NCBI RefSeq assembly: GCF_905475345.1
Contig: NC_066595.1
Location: 1,311,001 to 1,375,000, forward strand
Length of the DNA: 64,000 nt
DNA from: Vespula vulgaris
Lineage: Eukaryota > Arthropoda > Insecta > Hymenoptera > Vespidae
Direction: 5' to 3'
Positions within the stretch are counted from its first letter, which is position 1. Each line of letters opens with the position of its first letter. The position numbers and the translations under genes were made by a program. Shown here in pieces: positions 26,193-40,039 of this stretch. The notes under the pieces were generated by a model. It saw nothing but the letters and a program-made list of their open reading frames with translations, searched no databases and had not been told where the DNA came from.

Positions 26193-26929
26193 ATGGTATG
26201 TTCTGTAGTAAAATATTAATCTTTATTTATTTTTGCCATCATGCTATAATTTTATTTAAGTACTTTAAAAAATATTTTTCTTTATGGAATTATATTACAT
26301 AGAATTTTCATTTTTTACTATTTTTCTTATATAAAAGAACATAACCTTACAAAATGTTGCAGATTTAATGATATTACAAGCTTTATATTTATTTGATGAT
26401 AAATTATTTATATAATATTTATATTTTATTCAAGAGAATATGAATTCTAACATAAATGAGCTATGTTTTGTTATTTCAGGGAAAAGTTAAATGTTCTGAA
26501 TTGAGGAGCAAAGATAAGAAGGAGTTGCTGAAGCAACTCGAAGAATTAAAAACAGAACTTACAAACTTAAGAGTATCTAAAGTAACTGGAGGAGCTGCTT
26601 CTAAATTATCTAAAATGTATGTTTTATTGATATTAACAAATGTTTTTATACTAATTTGACAAGAAAATTAATATAACACAATGTCTTATTCTTACAGCCG
26701 TGTTGTCAGGAAAGCTATAGCTCGCGTATATATTATTATGCATCAAAAACAAAAAGAAAACCTCCGGTTACTTTTTAAGAACAACAAATACAAACCTTTG
26801 GATTTGAGACCAAAAAAAACCAGGGCAATACGACGTAAGCTAACACCTTTTCAAGTTAGCAGAAAACCATTGAAAGAAATTCGAAAACAATCAACATACC
26901 CTTTAAGAAAATATGCTTTGAAGGTATAA
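26193..26929 (+). CDS. RpL35: 60S ribosomal protein L35 (uL29)
   Basis: uL29 sits at the exit tunnel of the cytosolic large subunit, near the docking site for nascent-chain factors. Three exons: 26193-26195 (the ATG alone), 26480-26616 and 26698-26929, 123 residues, the standard length. The first coding exon ends right after ATG (AAGATG|GTATGT) and the next begins GGAAAAGTTAAA, giving MGKVKCSELRSKDKKEL. The core KTELTNLRVSKVTGGAASKLSKI, VVRKAIARV and the basic C-terminus LDLRPKKTRAIRRKLT match L35 across its length. The frame starting near 26456 is only intron plus exon 2 read without splicing. AATAAA follows the stop within 30 bp. Confidence 0.96.
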
Positions 26930-27258
26930 TATGTATTATTTCTATTTCAAAATAAAATACATAAAAACTAGAATTTATTATTATTTGTCCATTTTCCTGT
27001 ATTTTTATATTTTACCTTGAATATCCTAATATGATGTATTATTTATCTTATATCTGCAATCTTTGTTATATCACAATTTGCATAATAAAAAATAATAAGG
27101 GCAGAATTTTGTTGTTCGAAAAATCGTTTTTGGATATATTCTATTTTTATATTTATTTTCATGTATAAGTTTAAAAATTATTAATATCTTTATATACACT
27201 TAATATATCGTTTAATATTAGTATGTTTTTTTTAAAAGGTATATTTTTCATTAAATAA
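26930..27258. other. Short intergenic region between convergent genes
   Basis: 329 bp of AT-rich DNA between the RpL35 and GM130 stop codons. An AATAAA-type signal for RpL35 lies near 26950. Both 3'UTRs must be short or overlap. Confidence 0.4.
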
Positions 27259-30200
27259 TCATACAGTGATAAGTTTTCCTGAACACCACGGGCATGGGTG
27301 AAAGTTTGATGCAAGTATGCATGTATCTTTACAATCTTTAATTTCTGTTAAAAGATCAAGAATTTGAGATGTTGTTTCATCATCTGATATTTCTGATGCA
27401 ACACTATTATGTTGTTTGATATCTTCTGATGTTATTACATCTTTATTTTCTTCTAAAAAAATTAAAATCTACTTAGTTTCTGATAAACATATATATTATA
27501 ATTTTATTTTTTAAATAATATACCTTTGTGATCAGAAGTATAAGGCTCTATGTTATCTGTAATAGTGGATTTTCTTGTTATCAAATTTATTACTAATTCT
27601 TTTAGCTTATGCAATTGTTCTTGTTGCTCGTTTTTCTGTTCTATAAGTAGACGAAAAGCTTCATTTTTTTCTTTTGCTCTTTCTTGCAAAATAGCACGTT
27701 GTCTTTGATACAATGCAATATATTCACCTGTATATGAACATTAGAATTACTAGGGTAAAATTATACATACAAATAAGTATGTTCTTTCATATATGATATT
27801 CGTCATAGTTTTGTCATAGTTCCAAAAATTTTCTTTTAAGATATAAATTTATATAATACACAAGTTCAATTAGAATAGTATGATTATCATACCTATTGTC
27901 TCTGTTTCACTTTGAAGCTGTAAAACCAAATGTTCCAATCTCTGTTTTTCATCTGTTAACTCAGCAAGTTTTTCCATCGTTTCTTTAAATCTCTCTTCCA
28001 ATTTCTTTATAGGTTCTAAAGCATGAGAGGGCTCAGTTATTGTGGAGCGTGATATAGTTTTAATTTCTCTGGTGTTAAGGATATTTTTATCAACATTGTC
28101 CTTATTATTTTCTAATATTTCATTAACCATGTTAGATTCATTTACTCCATTTTTTTCCTTGTCTGTTTTATGATTCAATTCTTCAGTGAGTTTTTCATTT
28201 TCACTTTTTAAATCATCAATAGTTGTCTGTAATTATATAAACACATATTTATATAAAATAATAATATATTTATATTTATATATTTATATATGCAAACATT
28301 ATTAAAATAAATGATTAATATTAATAAAATTGAATACCAAAGCTTTTTGAAGTTCTTGCTGTAATGTATGCGTATACTGCGATTGAGCTTGATAATGATG
28401 TATTTGATCAGCAATTTGAGCATTCTGTAAATTCTCTTTTTCCAATTCTGACAAAGATACTTCTTTTTCTTTTAAACAATTTTTTAAATATTCTACTTCT
28501 GACTCTAATTTGTTAAGTTCTGCATTTAGTTTCCTCCCAATAGTACGTTCGGATTGTAGTTTTTCTGTCAAATCTAATTTAGTATTGCTCTGTGTGTGTA
28601 TGTTGTAATTTCAAAAAAAGAATACAATAATCAGATTATATGTTATTCATAAATATTAAATATTTCTGATTACAACTATAAGTTTTTAAATTAATAGGAA
28701 TTGATATATAATGTATACTAAATTATTTATACTAATATACTTGCAAGTAAAATAAAAGCATCATGCATCTCATTTAACTGTTGTTTAAGCTGTTGGTTTT
28801 GTGATACAGCTCTAGATGCACCAAGCTGTTCACTTTCAAGAGCCTGAAGCAGTTTTGGTACATCTGTATCTTGATTCTCTTTATTTTGTAACTGTTGTAA
28901 TTCTTTTTTTAAAATATCTATATCTGTTTCCTAAAAAAATTAATATAATAATAAAATTAAAAAATATTAATAAATAACTAACAGAAAAAAATATATATAT
29001 AATAATTTTATACTTTACCTTTTCATTTATAACAATATGAAGTCTCTCTTGTTCTAATGTAAGTTCATCTATTTCCTTTATTAAAGTATCTGTATGATGT
29101 TTATGATTTTGCAATGGAAGTAACTCTTGAACTTTTTCTTTTTCAGATTGTAATTGTTGTTCAAAATCTGATAAACGCTCTATATAACTTTTTTCTCTAA
29201 TTTCTAGTTCGTTGTTTAATTTTTTCTGATGTTCAAGCTATAATTATTAGAAAATATATGAGAATTTATAATTGCATAATATAAAAAAAAATGTAAAAAA
29301 ATAATTGATTGACAACTTCTAATAATTGATACTACTAATAATTGATAACATACTTCATTAACCAGTGTTTCTTGTTGTGTTTCTAATTGACGGACATAGT
29401 TTTGATATTGTTTACTTGCTTCATCATTTTCTTCACTCACTGTTTTTAAAGCTTCTTTCATTTGTGCCACTTGTTGCTCAAGTATGGTTACATTATGATG
29501 TTGATTTTCAAAAACCTCTAGGCTTTGAGATGTGCTTGTGAGCTAATATAAAATAATATTTTCCTTAATCATCTCAAAAGTTTGTAATTATATTCACAGT
29601 GAAACTGAAACATTAAATTACCTGTTGAATTTTTAATTCATTTAGTGAAAGTAAAGCAGCTTTTTCTTGTACAGTCTGTTGTAAATTAATTAATTCACTA
29701 TTCTTAACACTTAATTTTTGTTTTAATTCTGAAACCTGTAAACTCAAATCATCTTTTTCCTTCCTATAATGATAAAAGATTGTTAATACAGTATTTCTTT
29801 TTTGCTTCAAATTTATGTAGCTTCTTAACAAAATACAAAACAATCATATAAAATGTTTTCAATGTACATTACATACTTCAGCTCTGAATATTTTTCATAA
29901 AGTGTTTCATGATCTTGTTTTATTTGTTGAACGATCTTTTTAGCTTCTTCAGCATCAGTTTTTGTAGTATTTAATTCTTTTTCGAATTCAGATGAACGAA
30001 ATTGAACATATTTCAATTTTCCAGATAATTCTTCTATCTCTTCTATAAATGTATATATTTACGATTAAATAATGAAATACAATATGAACAAGATAAAACA
30101 AATAATTCTATATAATTACAAATATACATATATATAGATGCATAGATACATTACATATATATATTTATTAGACAAATTATCTTTTTATAAGAATATGAAT

Positions 30201-31661
30201 AGGCGATACAATGCTAACCTTTTTGATGTTTAATAATTGCTTGATTTTGATTTAAAGCTGCAGTAAGTTCTGCTTTTTCCGAAATTAAAATATTAGTTGT
30301 TTGCACATGAATTTGCAATTGTTCTTTTAATTGATTAGTCTCTTGCATCAGCTTTACCTCAACTTCTGCATCTTTTGCAGCAAGTGCAGCTTGTAGTTCA
30401 GAAATTTTATTACTCTGTTCCATTTATAAATTAGTGCATTTATATACACTTTGTAGCACAAAACATAAAAAGATATAATGGTTTATAGAAAAGAAGAAAT
30501 ACTTACATATTGTTTAACTTGAATTTGTAATTCATTTTGATCCTGTAAACAAGTTATAGTTTGATTCTGAGAATGTGAGTCAGAATCAAGTATTTTCCAT
30601 TTATTATTGTCAGTACTTTCATCAGACTCAATTTTTGTATTCTCAGTTTGTAATAATTGTTTTGTTTGTATAGATAGTTGTTGATTTAAGGATATATTAC
30701 CTAAAGTACAATTATTTTCACTTTTATCTTTATCTGTACAAAAGTAATTAATGTTATTTTCACTAGATTCAGATATTGTTTGCTTTTGTACATGACTGTT
30801 ATCCATTTCTGACAATACTTCCATGTTTGTCATTTCAATATCGGCAACTTGTTTAGAACTACTTTCTGTATCTGTTTTCTTTACACTTATTTTATCCTCA
30901 TTTATAGATACAAAATTTATCGTTTCTATATTTACATGAGAATCTTTATTATCTATTGGAAATGTAAAATTTTGTAAAGTATCGCTTATAGGAACATTAT
31001 GATCACTTCTTAACTGATTTTTATGAGAGCTTGTTTCCACAGTTTCATTCTAATAAAGCAATTATAAAACAATATGAAAATATTATTAATAATTATTATA
31101 TGTATATATATATATATATTAATAAACATTTGCACAATACCTGTTGCAATAATTTGATTATACCATTTTCATTTTTCAACGGTTCATCTTGTATATGTAT
31201 TTTTTTATTCTGTTGAAATTCTTTTAACTAAAAAAAAGAAGGAAAGTTATTAAAAAAGAAACAGAATGTAATATTTGTAAAAGTGAAACATTCTTACAAA
31301 GTGAAATGACTCATCATATTGCCAATATCTTTATCATAAAACATTTGATTAAATAAAACTATTAAAGAAACCATTAATGTTAATTTTCCTTTGCTTGAAC
31401 GATCCTCGTAAAAGTAGATATTTTGCAATATTGTGGCATATGACGTGTCATATCTTTCACGTTTCGATATAGAAAAAAAGTTAATAATAAAATATCTAAC
31501 ATTAAAATTCTTCAATTCTTCTTCAATATGTTAAATAAAACCAATAAGATATACATGCTCTATCGGAACGTTGCAATATTTTATCTATATTATTTCTTAT
31601 TATCTTTATCTATTACCTTTTTTCTAGCTGCTATTAGTTTCTCCGTTTTACTTAAATTCAT
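27259..31661 (-). CDS. GM130: Golgin GM130 (golgin A2)
   Basis: GM130 is a cis-Golgi coiled-coil tether that binds p115 through its N-terminus and GRASP65 through its C-terminus. Thirteen exons: 31617-31661, 31141-31227, 30507-31049, 30219-30414, 29877-30042, 29622-29763, 29354-29542, 29019-29237, 28745-28930, 28338-28589, 27893-28226, 27524-27727, 27259-27452; 918 residues (human about 1000). The N-terminus MNLSKTEKLIAARKK|LKEFQQ matches the basic p115-binding start of GM130. Residues 45-225 are Ser/Asp/Gln-rich, then coiled coil dominates. Diagnostic blocks are PKLLQALESEQLGASRAVSQNQQLKQQL and GEYIALYQRQRAILQERAKEKNEAFRLLIEQK. The tail ends HPCPWCSGKLITV, a plausible PDZ ligand. The intron after 28745 appears to start with GC rather than GT. 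Small frames in the first intron are not coding. Confidence 0.9.
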
Positions 31662-32507
31662 TGTATTATTTATTATACTGCTGCAAAAGGTCGAATCTAA
31701 TATGTCAAACTATGAAAATCCTTCACATCATTTTACTGAAAAACATTAGTAGTGTAGTCATAAAGGTTATGAGATGTCTACGTGCCAATCGTGCCATATT
31801 GCTAGTGTCATTAAATATATCCAATCTATTTCAATTAAAGATATTGGGTGTATATATCTATCGAGGAAATCGAAATCAAATTCGTTTCTCATTAAATATA
31901 TCGTTGAAAAAATTAGATTGATTAGTTGAAAAAGTATTTGGATTATTCGTTTAAAAAATAAGAGATGGACAAACTTGAAAATACATATTATCTATTTAAA
32001 ATACATACATGAATGTATTTTTGGTAATCTCATGAAACAGATAGTTCATGATGCTTATATATCAATCGAAAACGCGGCAAACCGGATGTTTCCTAAAATG
32101 ATGCAGTTTTTCCTATTTTTTCTTACGTTCAATTAAAGGAAAGTAGAAAAGAATTTTTGAAAGTAAATTAGTTTTCTTTTCTTTTTTTTTTCTTCTTATG
32201 AAAAAATTTCATATTTCAAGTTAGAAATGATAAGAAGTCTATGAATTTAGTTAGTTATAAAATTGATCTATAAAAATAAAATATTTTTTAAAGGTACGCG
32301 ATTAAATTCATCTCAGAAATTAGAATTGTTATAGATTTATAAAGACAATGATACGTTAATATTTTTTACTACTAATGAATGATGATATTAATATATTTCA
32401 TGAATATTATTTTATCAGAATTTTTTAATTGGTGTTGTGAAAGTAAATTAAAGGTTAAGATAAGATAAGGTATAGTTATATTAATGTGATTTTAAAACAG
32501 TCTTAAA
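31662..32507. promoter_or_regulatory. Divergent region between GM130 and SLC25A39/40
   Basis: About 850 bp between two divergent start codons, AT-rich, with no reading frame that resembles a protein. A purine/pyrimidine-skewed stretch (TTTTCTTTTCTTTTTTTTTC) is at 32171-32190. It should contain both promoters. Confidence 0.35.
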
Positions 32508-34174
32508 ATGAATAAAGTGGCAAATATATCACCTCCAGTTAATTTGGATGATCCAAGATTTCGTATTAGACCATACCAACAAATTATAGCTTCTTGCACA
32601 GGTGCACTTATAACTTCAGTATTTGGTAAGCGAACATAATTGATAATTATTTTTGGACAATATTTTTTATATAATTTAATAATAATTATATTTTATGTTG
32701 CATTCATTTTTATTAATAAATTGAAGATGTTTAAGCATAATAAAATACATTTATATTTATATTACATTATATATTTTTTTAGTTACGCCTTTAGATGTAG
32801 TTAAAACACGTCTACAAGCTCAACAGAAAGCTATGATTTCTAACAAATGTTTTCTATATTGTAATGGATTAATGGACCATTTATGTCCATGTCTTAATGG
32901 AAAAGGACCCAATGAAAAATTTACTGGCACTATGGTATAAATAATAGATTAAATTATAAAATATTTTAATTGATGTAAACATTGATCAAGTACCTTTATA
33001 TAAATATTAATTAATAATAGGATGCTTTTATAAAAATAAGTAAGAAGGAAGGAATCAGTTCACTATGGAGCGGCTTGAGTCCAACTCTTGTATTAGCAGT
33101 ACCTGCAACCATAATATATTTTGTTTCATATGAACAGTTAAGGATATACTTCAAAGTAAGTTAAAAATTAAAAAAAAGAAGATATATTATATTTATATAA
33201 TAATTGATATTTTTGTAAGCTTTGCATTTATAGGATCAATATAATGGAGATGGGAAAAAAAATATAAGAAATATAGAACAGCCATTCTGGATTCCTATGT
33301 TAGCTGGAGGCACGGCACGTATTTGGGCAGCGGTTTTAGTTAGTCCATTAGAATTAATTAGAACTAAAATGCAATCTCAAAAATTAAGTTATGCAGGTAA
33401 TGAAAAAGTAAGATATATATTTTTATATATAATAAAATACTATTGTAGAATAATTTTTTATTTTTATTCTTGTAGAAATAAGAGAAGCATTAAAGACACT
33501 CATTAAATATAGTGGTTTCTCTGGCCTATGGATGGGATTAGGATCCACACTTCTTCGGGATGTACCTTTTAGTGCTATTTATTGGTTTCATTATGAAACT
33601 ATAAAACAAATATTTTGTGAGTCAGAACAAACTTTTACTTTCAATCTTGCAGCAGGAGCAACAGCAGGATCTGTAAGTTTGAAATTTTTATTATTTCTAA
33701 GAAACAATAATATTGTATGAATTCATTCTGTTTTTTCTTTTATTTTTTATATTTAAAGATAGCCGCTTTATTGACTATACCATTTGATGTAGTAAAAACA
33801 CATAGGCAAATAGAAATGGGTGAAAAGGAAATATATTCAGGTAAGTACTGTGTATTAAAAAAAGAAAGGTAATATTTCTTTAAAATGCATAACATTTGTA
33901 CACACTAATTCATTTGATTAATGTGATTACAGATAAACCTGATCGTAGTAGTAACACATGGACTATAATACGAAAAATTTACAACCAAAATGGTATAAAA
34001 GGTTTGTTTACTGGTTTAATTCCACGTTTAGTAAAAGTTGCACCAGCTTGTGCTATAATGATAGCTACTTTTGAGCATGGAAAACGATTTTTCCAAAAGT
34101 ATAATGCTAGCCAAGAACTTGAATTTGAGCATGATATATATTTATTACAGAATAAACGTAATAATACCAAATGA
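32508..34174 (+). CDS. SLC25A39: Mitochondrial carrier SLC25A39/SLC25A40 type (glutathione importer)
   Basis: This inner-membrane carrier family imports glutathione into mitochondria. Seven exons: 32508-32625, 32783-32934, 33021-33155, 33234-33396, 33476-33672, 33759-33840 and 33933-34174; 362 residues, all junctions in phase. Three carrier repeats are visible through their signatures: PLDVVKTRLQAQ (residue 42 on), PLELIRTKMQSQ and PFDVVKTHRQIE, each on the odd helix of its repeat, giving six membrane helices. Family features include the N-terminal RIRPYQQIIASCTGALITS, SLWSGLSPTLVLAVPATIIYF, SGLWMGLGSTLLRDVPFSAIYW and GLIPRLVKVAPACAIMI. A cysteine-rich matrix loop follows the first signature (Cys62, 66, 74, 76). 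In flies the family is represented by Shawn and Tyler. The unspliced frames in the interval are fragments of these exons. Confidence 0.93.
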
Positions 34175-37174
34175 CATATGTAGTATCAGATATGATATTA
34201 TACTGTACATATACGTCTTAAGTTAAAATCTTTATCTCATATTTATGTTCTCCATTTGCTTAATATACTAATGTTTAGAAATATAAATATAAAACTGTAT
34301 TTAACGTGTATTTATTATTAACCTTGATTATGACACTCTTATAACATTTTTACTAAAGCTTAGCATATAATATTTTAATAAAAAATAAAATTATCTTGAA
34401 TGCTAGTCTCTATTATATTATAAGAGAGATTGATACTTAATTATTACAGGTATGAGTAAGAATTATTATTATATATTTAAGATAAAGTTCACATTAAAAA
34501 AGTAGATTTAAATTATATAATTACTTATATAATTTTTAATATTTATTAATTAAAGCATTGCATATATAGAAGTTGTTATTTGGAGATTGATTATTTTAAT
34601 ATAAACTACAAAATGTGTTACAATTTGTAACGATTTTTTTTCTTTTTTTATAAAAATAAAAAAAATGAAAAACGACCAAATTTATAATAGCAAAAGAATA
34701 TTTAATTTTGTGCATTAAAAATTCATTGCTATTTAATATAAAAGAAATTTAAGATGATTTTTTATGAGTTTACAATAACGATCCTAAAACTACCGAATAT
34801 ATCATTTAATACACACGAATATAATAATAATTTGAGCATTGCTATTTTGGATATATATGATTATTAACAACTGTAAATTAATCATACAAAGGTGAGTATT
34901 ACTATATTAAATCGATATACTTACTTACGATTATTATCCATTAGGGCAGCTAGGAAATGTGTTTTGTTTGCTTATAAAAAGTCATACAAATAATATAACA
35001 AAATTAAGTAATAAAAAATTATATATAACACACACACATTTGACACTTAATATTTTATATTCCATTAGCGTGTTGCACAAATTTTATATCCTATGGAATA
35101 ATAATTAAAATTTTGTCAATCTTTCACATTACAGCTTATATATCTTAACTTGTAATATTTTACACACTTTCAATTTATTCACGGATATAATAGCTGAGTT
35201 TTGAAAATAGCTTCTAAATTGTTGCAGTATTCATAAAAATAACAATGCTGAAAGAATATGTATAATGTGCAATATTTTATATATATTAAGTGTAGGTCAC
35301 ACATTTGTAAATTTAAAGGATTTCTTATGAAGCAAGTGATGTCAAAATCAAACTTAAAAAGAAAATATTAAAATAATAAAAGCAGAAAAATATTTTATAG
35401 AATTTAATTTTTGTATTTCAGGTTTCATACTTCCTTATATAGTGTTTTCTTTGTTATAAGCTTTTGTCTATTATTATGCACTATTCTTTGCAGTTCATTT
35501 TATGTTTGACTGTATTATTTCATTGTAAGCAAATGATTATAAATTATTTACATACTCACAATAATAGTTATATGTTAAACGGACTGAAATATCCTTAAAT
35601 TGAGTAAGAACAGAGCATTTTTTGTTAAATTTAATATACGAGGACTATTCATTTAAATTTCCATGAGAGATAGATAGTTTTTTGAGTTCGTCTTATTATA
35701 AATTTCGTTATATTATTTTTTAAAGAAAAAATAGTCGATAAAAAACAGTATTACTATTTTTACTACTTTCTCATATTTTTTAATAACTTATAATCATTAA
35801 ATCATTTTATTATAATTATATAGTGCTTTATAACTTTTAGCTTGAGGGACATGTTTCTTATATTATTTTATAAATAAATTCTTTCTTTGCATCTTATATT
35901 TGTCATATAATAGAGATTTTATTTTTTATATATAATAAGAATCAAATAATATTATATTTAATTATACACGATAATTATATATACAATATCAATGTTTCTC
36001 TCTGTTACATGAACAGACCTCGTATATGATCAAAAATATGAAAACAAATAGGGTAAAAATAAATTTAAAGGACAGAATAATGCATATGTATTCACTTTTA
36101 CTGCATCATACATAACCGTGATGCTTTTCTTTTGTTAACTATTTCTGTGAATGCATAATATATACTCATAAGAGCATCAGTGAATAGTATACCCTGATGT
36201 TGTTGGGGTTACAAATTCTTCAAACATATGATATTATGGACTTGTGCATAGTCTTAGATTTCAAATTATTATGCACTTGCCACATCTATCATCAGTATCT
36301 TATTCCATTCTTCCTCCTTGAGACTGCTTCTGTAACATTAAAAACATGGAAAAAATATAAAATATGAAGCATTAATGTGTGATATTAAAGTTTTAGAAAG
36401 AACAGAAGAATATAAAAGATTTACATAAAACTTGTGTTTTGGATTGTTATTTAATCTATAATCAAAAAGATATTGTTTAATTAAAGCCAATTGATTTCAC
36501 TCTTAATAATGAACTGATAAAAATCATGTTCATAGTACAATAGAAAATAATATTTTATTATAATCGTCTTCTGTAATAGTATTTGATTTAATTACATAGC
36601 AACATTGATTGAAAGTCAATATTTGAAAAATGTAAACAATGATAAAATAAAATTTTATAGACTAAATTGGTTACAAAATAATTGAGTCTCATAAATGTTC
36701 ATTTCAATTGCATTACACTAATTATAAAAAAACTGTGTGAATACAATCCATATATAGCTTGGTGAATATTAATTGTGTATTTGATATGTTAAATCTCTAA
36801 TATAATACAATATCATGTTAGAGTTATTCTTTTTTGGGAGATGATGTTAGATGTAGTATAATAAAATCTACCATTATTACAAGTGTACATTTTAATATAT
36901 TATTCATTTTCAACCCTCCATTTATAGTGCATTACAAAAACACGACAAAGACATTCAGCAGTGTTTAATTTTGATATATGTTAAGATAAACTTGATGTAC
37001 AAATGAACATAAAATTTATAATAAACTAATCAATATTTTCATTATATTGAAACTATGTTACTGTATAAAGACCGTACACTAATTTTCTTTCCAATAACTA
37101 AAAATTAAGCAATCATACTTCTGGAATATTTGTATTGCATTCGCCTATACACACATTTTAAGCAGCAAGGTAAG
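34175..37174. other. 3' intergenic region between SLC25A39/40 and Rab11
   Basis: Three kilobases of strongly AT-rich DNA between two convergent stop codons. Much of the right side is probably the Rab11 3'UTR on the minus strand, since Rab genes often have long ones; that is inference. I see no protein frame, no tandem repeat of note and no structured RNA that I can support. Confidence 0.4.
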
Positions 37175-39273
<2,099 letters not shown>

Positions 39274-39296
39274 TTCGCTTGCAGCAACAAACTCCT

Positions 39297-39600
39297 GTAA
39301 TATAGACCGACGATGCCTCTCGATCGAAATACACTACTAAAATATACTTATGTATAAAATATCAGGAGCCCACGGATTGGCCCCTCTTACTTGTTTTGTA
39401 ACTGTGAATTTCAACTAACGTCGTTGAAAGACAGGAGATAAAAATATTACGATAAATAGTGCCCACTTCACGCTGATATAATTATTTTCGTTCTTTCAAT
39501 TTAACTGTACAATATGGCCTCCTTTCTACGCCCCTCCAATACGGAGATCTGCACATGCGCATTAAGGATTCGTCCTGCGCAAGCGCAGCTTTGACTGTGG
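39297..39600 (-). promoter_or_regulatory. Rab11 promoter and 5'UTR exon with NRF1/Ewg-like sites
   Basis: A 94-bp 5'UTR intron is supported by donor AACAA|GTAAGA (exon end 39391) and acceptor ATATTACAG (exon start 39296). Beyond the noncoding exon, TGCGCA at 39556-39561 and TGCGCAAGCGCA at 39576-39587 resemble the palindromic NRF1/erect-wing site TGCGCATGCGCA, the second with one mismatch. Such sites are common at broadly active promoters. The local base composition is clearly richer in G+C than the flanks. Confidence 0.5.
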
Positions 39601-39999
39601 ATTACATTAGTGATAATATTGCAAATATATTATAGGTATATTTTATGTACCAACGTTAATACTAATCTTGACGTATCAATATGTTAATGAACAAAAAGAT
39701 AGAAAATAAAAAAATATGCAAGTTGAAATTACAAATATATAAAAATTAAAGCCAAATGTGTATAAACATTAAGCAATAAATTTTAATATCATTAGTTTTA
39801 ATTCTGTACGATTTTTTAAAATTATAGTTATAAGTTCATTCGGTATTATGTTTTATTCTTAGTAAAAAATGATCTGATTTTATAACCTAAATAATTCATT
39901 AATCATTGATAGAAATACAAATTTGCAAACATTATCTATTTTGAATCTTTTTATGTTAATTGAAAAACATCAGAATAATCAAACATACGGATTAATTTA

Positions 40000-40003
<4 letters not shown>

Positions 40004-40033
<30 letters not shown>
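40004..40033. repeat. (TA)n microsatellite
   Basis: A perfect TA tract of about 30 bp in intergenic DNA. Confidence 0.85.

Positions 40034-40039
<6 letters not shown>

Noticed and set aside
26196..26479. Possible snoRNA in the first RpL35 intron
   Set aside because: Ribosomal protein introns often host snoRNAs, and a TGATGA-like string is present, but I found no paired D box or box H/ACA layout.
31294..31921. Several small frames on both strands in and beyond GM130 intron 1
   Set aside because: The GM130 start MNLSKTEKLIAARKK joins LKEFQQ directly across this interval, so it is intronic or upstream DNA.
35637..35665. TATACGAGGACTATTC, similar to mariner-type terminal repeats
   Set aside because: I found no matching inverted copy nearby and no transposase remnant, so chance cannot be excluded.
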